A stretch of 29,967 bases of DNA from CAZPLZ01 sp964587525 (GTDB taxonomy: Bacteria; Oederibacteriota; CAKKQC01): contig CAZPLZ010000013.1 of assembly GCA_964587525.1 (NCBI GenBank), forward strand, positions 1 through 29,967, read 5' to 3'. The translations under genes were made by a program, and so were the position numbers. Below, piece by piece: positions 7,818 to 15,512 of the stretch. Every line of letters begins with the position of its first letter. Position 1 is the stretch's first letter. The notes beneath the pieces are model-generated. The model worked only from the letters and a program-made list of their open reading frames with translations. It was not told where the DNA came from and made no database searches.

Positions 7818-8942
7818 TCATTGCCCAGGGGTAAAGGTTGACGTGAGCTCCTGCGTCCTGCCGGTTTCCGCAGCACGATAGGCTGCCTCAAAAATCTCGA
7901 CCACGTGCCGGGCATGTTCCGCCGTGACCGGGCTGGGGATGCCTTCCCGAATCCAATCCACGAGCTGCATGACGTCCTCGAACACGTGCGCCTCTTCCAT
8001 CTCAGCATGCTTGCCCTTGACGTGGGGCAGGAGTCCGGTCCCGTCCTCGTCGGAATCGCGCTTCCGCCCTGGATAGTCGATGGGCTTGCCGTTAAGCTTG
8101 ACACCGCTGATCTGGCCTGTGGTCCCGTAATAATTCACAGAACCAAAATGAGCAATGACCGAGCCTGAAGCTGTGCCGTGGACAAAGGCGAAGCAGGATT
8201 TACCGAAATCCACAATAATCAGGGTGTTGTCATCCATGTCGCAGGGAACTTTTTTCCCCTTGAATTCCCTCTCCTTGAGCAAGACCCCGGACATGGCCGT
8301 GACCCTCACCGCCGGGCCCAGCACACCGGTGAGGGTGTGGAGACCGTACACCGTCATGTCATAGAGGGGTCCTCCGCCGGGTTTCCTGAAGTACCAGGAT
8401 GGGTTGATGTTGGACAAGACGTCGGTACCCGTTCGAACTGACTCGTGCTGGTGGTACTCGCCAAAACCTGCACCGGTCGCAGCCCAGGACACCATCCCAA
8501 TGGCGCCGTTCTGGATCAACTGACGGATTCGAAGATTTTGAGGCCGGAGCATCTGGCCTGGGGAAGCCACGATCTTGATCCCGGCCTTGCCGGCCGCCTC
8601 AATGATCTGGTCAGCTTCATCCTTGGTCGTGGTCATGGTCTTGTTGAAATGGATGTGCTTGCCAGCCTTGATCGCTTTCATGCCCTGCTCAAAGTGGATT
8701 CCAATGGGAGAACAGATCGTGACCGCATCGAAGTCTCCCCTGGCAAGCATGGCATCGTAATCCTCGAAATACTGGGGCACACCGAACTTCTCCGCCGCAG
8801 CCTTGGCCCTGCCAGGGACAGGATCACAGACCGCCCCCAACACAACTTGTTCCTTGAAATCCCCAACCGAGATGTGCGGGAGAGGTGCCCGCAGGGCGAT
8901 ACTCCCCGCTCCCACCACCCCGAGCCTTACCGGTTTGAGCAA
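7818..8942 (-). CDS. Gfo/Idh/MocA family NAD(P)-dependent oxidoreductase
   Basis: Probable sugar or cyclitol dehydrogenase or reductase; the substrate cannot be told. The N-terminal Rossmann motif is LGVVGAGSIALRAPLPHIS, followed by DAVTICSPIGIHFEQ. The usual EKP catalytic-lysine motif appears as FNKTMTTT: the lysine is present but Glu and Pro are not. The C-terminal domain carries YGLHTLTG, with the conserved histidine, and the protein has 374 residues, normal for the family. The start is TTG 8942, justified by AGGAGG exactly 5 nt upstream. That Shine-Dalgarno overlaps the hppA stop codon (8952-8954), so the gene is probably translated from the hppA mRNA. No link to pyrophosphate metabolism is known to me. 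Confidence 0.88.
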   Translation of the reverse strand: MLKPVRLGVVGAGSIALRAPLPHISVGDFKEQVVLGAVCDPVPGRAKAAAEKFGVPQYFEDYDAMLARGDFDAVTICSPIGIHFEQGMKAIKAGKHIHFNKTMTTTKDEADQIIEAAGKAGIKIVASPGQMLRPQNLRIRQLIQNGAIGMVSWAATGAGFGEYHQHESVRTGTDVLSNINPSWYFRKPGGGPLYDMTVYGLHTLTGVLGPAVRVTAMSGVLLKEREFKGKKVPCDMDDNTLIIVDFGKSCFAFVHGTASGSVIAHFGSVNYYGTTGQISGVKLNGKPIDYPGRKRDSDEDGTGLLPHVKGKHAEMEEAHVFEDVMQLVDWIREGIPSPVTAEHARHVVEIFEAAYRAAETGRTQELTSTFTPGQ

Positions 8943-8951
8943 AGGATCCTC

Positions 8952-11171
8952 CTACGTCTTCCTGAGCGCCCCGGTGCGGTTGAAAACCACCGCGATGGCG
9001 ATGAGGGCGGCGGCTCCAACGGCCACGCCGTACCGGATCACCGGATCCAACGGTTGAATGACCACCGGCACGATCAGCAGCGCCACGAGATTCATGACCT
9101 TGATGAGCGGGTTGAGCGCTGGTCCGGCGGTGTCCTTGAACGGATCTCCCACGGTGTCGCCGATGATCGAGGCCTTGTGCTCATCGGTGCCCTTGCCGCC
9201 AAACTTGCCATCCTCAATGGTCTTCTTGGCGTTGTCCCACAACCCACCGGTGTTGACCATAAAGACAGCCAGCAACTGGCCGGTCAGGATAGCTCCCACC
9301 AGGTAACCACCCAGGGCACCGGCGCCCAGCAGAAATGCCACGAAGACAGGTGCGCCAATCGCCAGGAGGCCGGGTCCCAACAGCTCCTTCTGCGCCGCCG
9401 CCGTCACGATCTCCACACACCGGCCGTACTGCGGCTTCTGGGTGCCCCGCATGATGCCGGGATACGCCTTAAACTGCCGCCGCACCTCGCGCACGACATC
9501 AAAGGCGGCACGTCCCACCGCCTTGAGCGCGAAAGCGGAAAAGAGGAACGGCACGGCGCCACCGATGAGCAAGCCGACGAACACCTTGGGATCGTTGATT
9601 TGGATGCCGATTTCTAAAAGTTGAGCTTCGCCCACAAAGGAGCGGAACAGCGAGATCGCCGCAATGACTGCCGTGGCAATGGCCAGCCCTTTCGTGAGGG
9701 CTTTGGTGGTGTTGCCGATCGCGTCCATCCAAGCCAGTGATTGATCCGCCGTCTTGTTTCTGACCCCCGACATCTGGAAGATGCCATGGGCGTTGTCCGT
9801 GATGGGCCCGAACGTGTCCATCGCCAGGATATATCCGGTGGTCGTCAGCAGCCCCAGGCCAGCCAGCGCGATCCCGAAGGCCGTCAAGGCAGGACTGTCC
9901 GGGAACAGCAAGAGGGAGGACAGAATCGTACCGGCGATCACCACGATCGCCCACACGGACGATTCCATGCCTTCGGCCATCCCTCCGATGAGCATGGTGG
10001 CTGGCCCCGAACGTGTAGCCTGGGTGGTCTCTTGAACCGGCCGGTTCCGGGGATGCACAAAATAATTGGTGAGCCAGAGGGTGATCAGCGCCAGGACCAG
10101 TCCGCTGACCCCGGCAAGGGCAAACCGGTATCCATAGCCAAGTGGAAGCAAGTAGAGATGGTTCGCCAGAAAGATGCCGGCCCCCGCCGTCAGAGCCGCG
10201 ACCGCAAATCCAATATTGATGGGGCGCATGGGATCTCCCAGCTTTTTTCGGCCAGGCCGGACTGCCCAGACGCCGACGATCGATGCAAACACCCCAATCG
10301 CCCGGATGAGCAGGGCAAAGATGACCAGTTTCAGGGCAAACTCTCCACTGAACGCCGCCTCAAGTTGCGTGGCGGCAGCGAGGATGATCGCCGCCACCAG
10401 GGTCACTTCGTAGGATTCAAAGACATCCGCCGCCATACCGGCACAGTCTCCCACGTTGTCCCCCACGTTATCCGCGATGGTGGCCGCATTCCGCGGGTCA
10501 TCTTCGGGGATATTCTTCTCCACTTTGCCGACCAGATCGGCCCCAATGTCGGCCGCCTTGGTGTAGATGCCCCCGCCCACCCGCATGAAGAGCGCGACCA
10601 ATGACCCGCCAAACCCAAATCCCACCAGGATCTTCATGGCCTGCTCCTGGAAGATCAAGAAGATCAAGGTGGCACCAAAGAGGCCAAACCCTACCGTAAA
10701 CATTCCCGACACCGCGCCCGCGTCGAACGCCAGCGCCATCGCCTTGGCGGGGCTGGTCAAGGCCAGATGCGCGGCCCGGACATTACCTCGGACGGCCACC
10801 AGCATCCCGACACACCCCGCTCCATATGAGGCTGCGCAACCAGCCAGGAACGCTCCGGCCACACCCCAGGCCAGCACCACCCCTCCCGCCTCCCCGCTGT
10901 ACAGCTTCCAATAGAGAAAAAACAGCATCAGCGTCAGCACAGCCACGAACCATACCATCACGCTGAACTGGCGCTTGAGATATGCCGTGGCACCTTCCCG
11001 AATCGCCCGTGCCACCACCCGCATCTTTTCACTTCCTTCATTGGCCCGGCGAACCTTGAAGGCCAGATACAACCCATATCCAAGCGAAATCACGGCTGAG
11101 GCGAGTACCCACCAAAGCAGCTTGAGCTCCAGTCCCGCCAACGGAGGAAGAACAATCCTCGCTTCGGTCAT
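8952..11171 (-). CDS. hppA: Membrane-bound proton-translocating pyrophosphatase
   Basis: Hydrolyses pyrophosphate to phosphate and pumps H+ out of the cytoplasm. The 739-residue protein is full length, with about 16 membrane segments. Signatures in order: YTKAADIGADLVGKVE (about 203-218), the loop DDPRNAATIADNVGDNVGDC, FGPITDNAHGI (about 454-464) and GDTVGDPFKDTAGPALNPL near the C-terminus. The ion-dependence segment reads GNTTKALTKG, with Lys490 and Thr493. In characterised enzymes Lys at this position (Ala in K+-dependent ones) marks the K+-independent, H+-pumping class, so I infer that type. It is divergent from the DUF1015 gene and followed directly by the oxidoreductase gene. Confidence 0.97.
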   Translation of the reverse strand: MTEARIVLPPLAGLELKLLWWVLASAVISLGYGLYLAFKVRRANEGSEKMRVVARAIREGATAYLKRQFSVMVWFVAVLTLMLFFLYWKLYSGEAGGVVLAWGVAGAFLAGCAASYGAGCVGMLVAVRGNVRAAHLALTSPAKAMALAFDAGAVSGMFTVGFGLFGATLIFLIFQEQAMKILVGFGFGGSLVALFMRVGGGIYTKAADIGADLVGKVEKNIPEDDPRNAATIADNVGDNVGDCAGMAADVFESYEVTLVAAIILAAATQLEAAFSGEFALKLVIFALLIRAIGVFASIVGVWAVRPGRKKLGDPMRPINIGFAVAALTAGAGIFLANHLYLLPLGYGYRFALAGVSGLVLALITLWLTNYFVHPRNRPVQETTQATRSGPATMLIGGMAEGMESSVWAIVVIAGTILSSLLLFPDSPALTAFGIALAGLGLLTTTGYILAMDTFGPITDNAHGIFQMSGVRNKTADQSLAWMDAIGNTTKALTKGLAIATAVIAAISLFRSFVGEAQLLEIGIQINDPKVFVGLLIGGAVPFLFSAFALKAVGRAAFDVVREVRRQFKAYPGIMRGTQKPQYGRCVEIVTAAAQKELLGPGLLAIGAPVFVAFLLGAGALGGYLVGAILTGQLLAVFMVNTGGLWDNAKKTIEDGKFGGKGTDEHKASIIGDTVGDPFKDTAGPALNPLIKVMNLVALLIVPVVIQPLDPVIRYGVAVGAAALIAIAVVFNRTGALRKT

Positions 11172-11187
11172 AGAAAGTCCACATAAC

Positions 11188-11218
11188 TTAACACGAAAGA
11201 CTGCGCGTGGGCTATATT
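11188..11218 (+). promoter_or_regulatory. Possible promoter for the DUF1015 gene
   Basis: TTAACA (11188-11193) and TATATT (11213-11218) are separated by 19 nt, slightly long for a housekeeping sigma promoter. If used, transcription would begin only a few bases before GTG 11228, giving an almost leaderless mRNA. That fits the absence of a Shine-Dalgarno there. Prediction only. Confidence 0.3.
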
Positions 11219-11227
11219 ACAAACAGC

Positions 11228-12427
11228 GTGGCCACGCTAGCCCCGTTCCACGGAGTTCACTACCCGCCAGGGCGGGCATTGCCTGACCTGCTGGCGCCGC
11301 CGTACGACGTCATCGGCGAGCAAGAGCACCTGCGCCTGTGCAACAGCCACCATCACAACATTATTCATCTGACCCTCGGGGCGCCTGCCCGGCGCCGCGC
11401 GTACGGCCAGATCGGCCAACGCCTGCGGCGGTGGCTCCGTGAGGGCGTGCTCGTGCAAGATCCTGAACGCTGCTTTTACGCCTATTGCCAGGAGTACGTC
11501 CACGAGGGGCACGTGCTCAAGCTCTGGAGCCTCTTAAGCCTGTTGCACCTGGAGCCATTCGGGGTCGGCAAGATCTTTCCGCACGAAGCGGTCCTCGCCG
11601 GACCAGTGGAAGACAGGCTCAAAATCATGGAAGGAACCCGCGCTAACTTGGAGCCGATCATCTCGCTGTACCGGGCGCCCGCCGACCCCATCAACCTTCT
11701 CTTCGAGAGCCTGGAGGGACTGCCACCAGCCCTCTCGGTCGGCTACTCAAACGGCACCCGGCACCGGATCTGGAAGCTGTCATCCGCTCGCACACGTATG
11801 CGGATCCAGCGGACGCTCAGGCGCCTGCCGTTCTTCATCGCGGACGGGCACCACCGGTACCACGCCGCCTGGCTCTTTCGTCAGCGGCACCGCCGGTGGC
11901 ACGAGTCACACTGGGTGCTCTCGCTGGTCGCCAACACGGAGCAGAAGGGGTTGAAAATCCTCCCGTATTACCGGATGGTGACCTGTGCGGCGCCGCTTAC
12001 CTCCCAGCTCCCCTTAAGCTGCGAGCGGTTCGGCCGCGTGGAGCGGCTCGGCAAGAGCCGGACAATCGGCCCGGCGCTTAAGGCACTCAGCCAGAACACA
12101 CTGGGCTTCTACACGAAGGCGTCTGGCGCCTGGCTCCTGCACCTCCCCGCCCCCCTCAACAACGTCAAACCGCGCGACGCGCTTGAGGTCGTGCGGTTGC
12201 ACGAGATTCTCCCCCAGGTGGCAGAAGTTAAAGACACGAGCTTCACCAACGACGTCCAGGAAGCGACGCAGGCTGCGCGGAAATCGCCCCGCACCCTCGC
12301 CTGTTTCCTCCCAGCGCCTTCCTCGCAGCACATCACCTCCATCGCCTTCGCCGGCGAAACCCTGCCGCAAAAATCCACGTTCTTTCTCCCGAAGCCGCTC
12401 AGCGGCCTGATCCTGCGGCTGCTCTAA
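11228..12427 (+). CDS. DUF1015 family protein
   Basis: Conserved bacterial protein of unknown biochemical role, predicted cytoplasmic. The family hallmark ADGHHRYHAAW is present near residue 205, as are the N-terminal PFHGVHYPPG and LAPPYDVI. The product has 399 residues, close to the usual 400-450. I prefer GTG 11228 (MATLAPFHG), because DUF1015 proteins usually start just before the xPFxG motif; GTG 11207 would add seven residues. No Shine-Dalgarno is visible for either start. It is transcribed divergently from hppA across a 56-nt gap. The palindromic repeat R2 begins 25 nt after the stop. Confidence 0.9.
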   Translation: MATLAPFHGVHYPPGRALPDLLAPPYDVIGEQEHLRLCNSHHHNIIHLTLGAPARRRAYGQIGQRLRRWLREGVLVQDPERCFYAYCQEYVHEGHVLKLWSLLSLLHLEPFGVGKIFPHEAVLAGPVEDRLKIMEGTRANLEPIISLYRAPADPINLLFESLEGLPPALSVGYSNGTRHRIWKLSSARTRMRIQRTLRRLPFFIADGHHRYHAAWLFRQRHRRWHESHWVLSLVANTEQKGLKILPYYRMVTCAAPLTSQLPLSCERFGRVERLGKSRTIGPALKALSQNTLGFYTKASGAWLLHLPAPLNNVKPRDALEVVRLHEILPQVAEVKDTSFTNDVQEATQAARKSPRTLACFLPAPSSQHITSIAFAGETLPQKSTFFLPKPLSGLILRLL

Positions 12428-12452
12428 ACCCATGAAGAAGGGCCTCAAGATC

Positions 12453-12493
12453 CCCTCTCCCCCCGAAGGGGGGAGAGGGTAGGGTGAGGGGGG
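12453..12493 (-). repeat. GC-rich palindromic repeat, copy R2 (left inverted end of the DUF559 unit)
   Basis: A perfect 12-bp inverted repeat (12453-12464 with 12468-12479) around the loop GAA, then TA, then GGGTGAGGGGGG (12482-12493). It is the reverse complement of copies R1 and R3, loop aside. The hairpin faces outward from the DUF559 frame and the GGGTGAGGGGGG arm faces inward. Confidence 0.88.
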
Positions 12494-12511
12494 AGAGTAA
12501 AGACGGACAGG

Positions 12512-12919
12512 ATAGCTCAGAAAGATTTCGCTCGGAGTCTGCGTCATGGGCAAACGGACGCTGAAAGGAAACTCTGGTCAGTACTTCGATCAAGAAGATT
12601 TAGCGGTTATAAATTTCGCAGACAACATCCTGTCGGGCCGTATATCACGGATTTCTGTTGCCCTCAAAAAGGTTTGGTGGTCGAGTTGGATGGTAGCCAG
12701 CATGCTGATCAAATACAGCGAGACATCAGAAGGACTCGCTTTCTAGAGTCCAAGGGCTACCGAGTCTTGAGGTTCTGGGACAACGCTGTTCTCAAAGAAC
12801 CTCATGCTGTATTTGAAGTCATCCTCCGGACTCTCAAGAGCCCTCGCCCGGAAAGTTCACCCCCCTCATCCTATCCTTCTCCCCCCGAAGGGGGGAGAAG
12901 GAAAACGCAGTCCACATGA
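12512..12919 (+). CDS. DUF559 (Vsr/PD-(D/E)XK-like) endonuclease-family protein without a canonical start codon
   Basis: The frame reads through a complete DUF559 domain: FARSLRHGQTDAERKLW, then YKFRRQHPVGPYITDF, LVVELDGSQHAD, RTRFLESKGYRVLRFWDNAV and EVILRTL. The motifs (acidic residue in ITDF, ELDGxQH) resemble the Vsr/very-short-patch endonuclease fold. No ATG, GTG or TTG lies in frame upstream of the domain. The codon where related proteins begin is ATA (12512), followed by AQKDFARSLR, which looks like a lost ATG; CTG 12539 is another option. The frame opens after TGA 12485. The last 25 or so residues (PPSSYPSPPEGG and flanks) are encoded by repeat R3. The stop overlaps the next gene's ATG (ATGA). 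With standard starts only a fragment from 12674 would be called. It is either a recently inactivated gene or one using a rare start. Confidence 0.78.
   Translation: MAQKDFARSLRHGQTDAERKLWSVLRSRRFSGYKFRRQHPVGPYITDFCCPQKGLVVELDGSQHADQIQRDIRRTRFLESKGYRVLRFWDNAVLKEPHAVFEVILRTLKSPRPESSPPSSYPSPPEGGRRKTQST
12860..12901 (+). repeat. GC-rich palindromic repeat, copy R3 (right inverted end of the DUF559 unit)
   Basis: CCCCCCTCATCC (12860-12871), TAT, then a perfect 12-bp inverted repeat (12875-12886 with 12890-12901) around the loop GAA. Relative to R2 one stem pair has changed from C-G to T-A on both arms, so pairing is conserved. It lies inside the DUF559 reading frame and ends 14 nt before the next gene's start. 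Confidence 0.88.
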
Positions 12920-15216
12920 AGTCCGGTGGACTGTTTCCGCTACTGTTAACCGTCGGTGTAGCATTCGCCCTTGCGCTGTCGCCCGTCTGGGACTACGACG
13001 TGTGGTTCCAACTGGCCTGCGGCAAGGCGATCGTGGCGCTGCGCGGGCTTCCCACGTACGACCTCTTCTCATACACCGCCACGGACCACCCCTGGGACAC
13101 GCAGGAATGGCTGAGCCAAGTGCTGTTCTATCTCGTGTACCGGAGCGCAGGTCTCACCGGCCTCACCGTGTTCAAAGCCCTCATCGCCGCCTTAATTTTC
13201 TTCGTCGTCTTCCAGCATGCCGCTACCCGGACAAGAAATACCATGAGCGGCGTGTGGATCGCCGCCGGGCTGTGCACCCTAGCTGCGTATGCCGTGCGCT
13301 GGAGCCTGGTCGAGCGGCCCCAGATTTTTTCCTTGCTCTTCCTGGCCTCTCAACTCTTCCTGCTGTCCCACGGCCGCTCCCTCTGGTCCCTGCTCCCGCT
13401 CACCCTGATCTGGGCTAACCTACACGGCGGCTCAGTCCTGATCGCCCCTGGAGTGCTCGCGCTCTGGATCACAGGTCAAGCTGTAACGCTCAAACGGCAT
13501 GGGGAGACCCTCACCGCATTGAAGTGGCCTGCCCTGATCTGGCTTACCCTGTTCGCCGCCATCACCGCCAATCCGGCCGGGATCAATTTATTCCTCTATC
13601 CGTTCGAAACCATGAGTGACAAAATGTACATGCTGAACGTCCTGGAGTGGACCCCCCCCACCGTGAACGAACAGCCCGGATTTTTCCTCTTCCTGACCCT
13701 GGCTGCTGCGGTCCTTTTGCTTACGTTCCGCTCCTGGAGCGTTGCCGACCTCCTGATCGTTGGCGCGTGTGCCGGATTTGCGCTCACCACCCGCCGACAC
13801 ATCCCGCTGTTCTGCCTGGCGGTGCTGCCCCCCCTGGCGGAAGCGGCAGCCCGAAGACTCTCTCCACTCTTAGCCCGGCTGCGACAACCGGCCATAACCA
13901 CGGCGGTGGTGGCTTGGTTGGCCGCCGCCGGAGTGCTTGCCCAGGCCGCGTCGCACGGCGAGGCCCTTACGCTTGGCGTGCGGGAGGATCTCTACCCCGC
14001 CGGTGCAGTGGCCCGCCTGCGCGAGGCGATGCCTGCCCCGGGCGATCACAGAACGATCCGCGTGTTCGGCCTGCATCAATGGGGAGGTTACCTGCTCTGG
14101 CACTTGCCCGAATCGTTCAAGGTGTTCATCGACGGGCGCCAGCTCGTGTACGGACCAGAACTCTTTCTGAACTACTACAAGATCCTGGAAAACACCGCTG
14201 AAGCGGAAAACTTATTAACACGCTACGCGCCTGACGTGTTCGTGCTTGACTACAACCACAGCTCCAAGCTGAGCCGTCGCCTGTCAAAAAGCCGCGAGGC
14301 AGCGCTCATCTTTTGGGACGACACCTGCCTCGTCTCCGTGCGGCGCTCCACCCGCCACGCGGCACTGATCGGAAACAGCGAATATCGCGCGTACCATCCG
14401 GAGCGGGCTCCAAGCCCGAACCTCGAGGCGAACCTTAAGGATCTGGACCGGGCCGCGCGGGAGGCGCCCGGTCACGCCCGACCCTGGACCATGCGCGCCA
14501 AACTGCTGCTGTCCCGCCAGCGGCTGGACGAGGCCTGGGCTGCCGCTCGTGAAGCGCTCCGGCTCTCGCCCCGGACGCTGCCCGTGCTTCTCACCGCGTT
14601 CGAGGTGGCGTTGGCCCAGCGCGATCTGGATCAGGCGCGGGCACTGCTCAAGAGAGTCTCCCGCGCGGACGACTCCGGGACGGGCTCGAACCTAGCCCGG
14701 GCCAAGCTGAAGCTGGCGAACGCCTACCCGCTGGACGCCTTCCGGGCACTGGACAAAGCCATCCACATAGGCGAAGCGTGGCGGGCCAAGCGGAAAAAAC
14801 CCGAGTCGGCCCTGGCGGAGGCCTACCATCTAAAAGCCAGCCAGCTACGGGCGCAGGGGAAACGCCCCGAGGCCGCCGAGGCCCTGCGGCAGGCCGGAAA
14901 CGTCTTTTACGAGCTGGGCCGTCTGGCCACAGCCAAGGCTTGCTATGAGGAGGGCTTAAGACTAGCGCCATCAGACATGCGACTGTTGCATAATCTCGGC
15001 AGCATCCTGGTGGCCAACAAGCGGTATCAGGAGGCCTTAAGGATGTACCGCCAGGCGCTGGCGCTGGCGCCCCGGAACCCGGACACCCATGTCGCGATGG
15101 GCGTCGCGCTCTATCAGATGGGCCGGACACCCGAGGCGCGTGCGGCCTGGCAAGAGGCCCTGGCGCTGGAGCCCGGCCACGCCAACGCCCGGGCGTATCT
15201 TGAAAGGTTACAATAA
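12916..15216 (+). CDS. Polytopic membrane protein (GT-C-like) with C-terminal TPR repeats
   Basis: A 766-residue inner-membrane protein. The first 350 residues form about ten membrane helices. The first external loop, WDYDVWFQLACGKAI then PTYDLFSYT and WDTQEWLSQ, resembles GT-C membrane glycosyltransferase relatives with an acidic loop motif. A periplasmic domain follows (about 355-480) with HQWGGYLLWHLPE and VFIDGRQLVYG, frequent in the same group. The C-terminal 280 residues contain TPR units, clearest at YELGRLATAKACYEEGLRLA, NKRYQEALRMYRQALALAP and YQMGRTPEARAAWQEALALE. The substrate is unknown, and transferase activity is inferred only from topology. ATG 12916 overlaps the DUF559 stop; AGAAGGAAAA about 11 nt upstream may be the Shine-Dalgarno. 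It heads a tight run of four genes. Confidence 0.82.
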   Translation: MKSGGLFPLLLTVGVAFALALSPVWDYDVWFQLACGKAIVALRGLPTYDLFSYTATDHPWDTQEWLSQVLFYLVYRSAGLTGLTVFKALIAALIFFVVFQHAATRTRNTMSGVWIAAGLCTLAAYAVRWSLVERPQIFSLLFLASQLFLLSHGRSLWSLLPLTLIWANLHGGSVLIAPGVLALWITGQAVTLKRHGETLTALKWPALIWLTLFAAITANPAGINLFLYPFETMSDKMYMLNVLEWTPPTVNEQPGFFLFLTLAAAVLLLTFRSWSVADLLIVGACAGFALTTRRHIPLFCLAVLPPLAEAAARRLSPLLARLRQPAITTAVVAWLAAAGVLAQAASHGEALTLGVREDLYPAGAVARLREAMPAPGDHRTIRVFGLHQWGGYLLWHLPESFKVFIDGRQLVYGPELFLNYYKILENTAEAENLLTRYAPDVFVLDYNHSSKLSRRLSKSREAALIFWDDTCLVSVRRSTRHAALIGNSEYRAYHPERAPSPNLEANLKDLDRAAREAPGHARPWTMRAKLLLSRQRLDEAWAAAREALRLSPRTLPVLLTAFEVALAQRDLDQARALLKRVSRADDSGTGSNLARAKLKLANAYPLDAFRALDKAIHIGEAWRAKRKKPESALAEAYHLKASQLRAQGKRPEAAEALRQAGNVFYELGRLATAKACYEEGLRLAPSDMRLLHNLGSILVANKRYQEALRMYRQALALAPRNPDTHVAMGVALYQMGRTPEARAAWQEALALEPGHANARAYLERLQ

Positions 15217-15221
15217 CGCTA

Positions 15222-15509
15222 ATGTCAGATGATGACATGGCGTTCCTGAACCTAATTCTGCTCCTCGGCACGGTGGCATCCCAGCGGCTCGATGCGCTTT
15301 CGCAATCATCCACAGAATCTCGGAACGAAATCCTGCCCAAGACTCGTGAAAGCATCAACATGCTCACGGGGCTCAAAAAGCGCACGCAGGGTCGTCTCAC
15401 CACCGAGGAAGAGCAGGTCATCACCACGCTGCTGAAGGAGCTTCAAGCCCGTTATGTGAAAGCGCTCGGACTACGGACCGGTGCACCGGGGGGGTCACCC
15501 CCAGCCTAG
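15222..15509 (+). CDS. DUF1844 family small protein
   Basis: A 95-residue cytoplasmic protein of unknown role. The core ESINMLTGLKKRTQGRLT followed by EEEQVITTLLKELQARYVKA matches the DUF1844 pattern: an I-x-M/L-L segment, then K-T-x-G-x-L-T, then an acidic helix. The N-terminal half (FLNLILLLGTVASQRL) is a hydrophobic helix typical of the family. It begins 5 nt after the TPR gene and ends 3 nt before the histidine kinase, so it belongs to the same transcript. No clear Shine-Dalgarno is seen, suggesting translational coupling. Confidence 0.8.
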   Translation: MSDDDMAFLNLILLLGTVASQRLDALSQSSTESRNEILPKTRESINMLTGLKKRTQGRLTTEEEQVITTLLKELQARYVKALGLRTGAPGGSPPA

Positions 15510-15512
15510 CTG

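Noticed and set aside
8445..9617. 390-codon open frame on the plus strand
   Set aside because: Antisense to hppA and the oxidoreductase gene. Composition is Arg/His/Gly-rich with no domain, typical of antisense frames in GC-rich DNA.
12546..12746. Plus-strand frame beginning MGKRTLKGNSGQYF
   Set aside because: Shadow of the DUF559 frame in another phase. The family motifs are in the frame starting at 12512.
14648..15427. 259-codon minus-strand open frame
   Set aside because: Antisense to the TPR and DUF1844 genes. No coherent protein features; rich in Arg, Pro and Ser.
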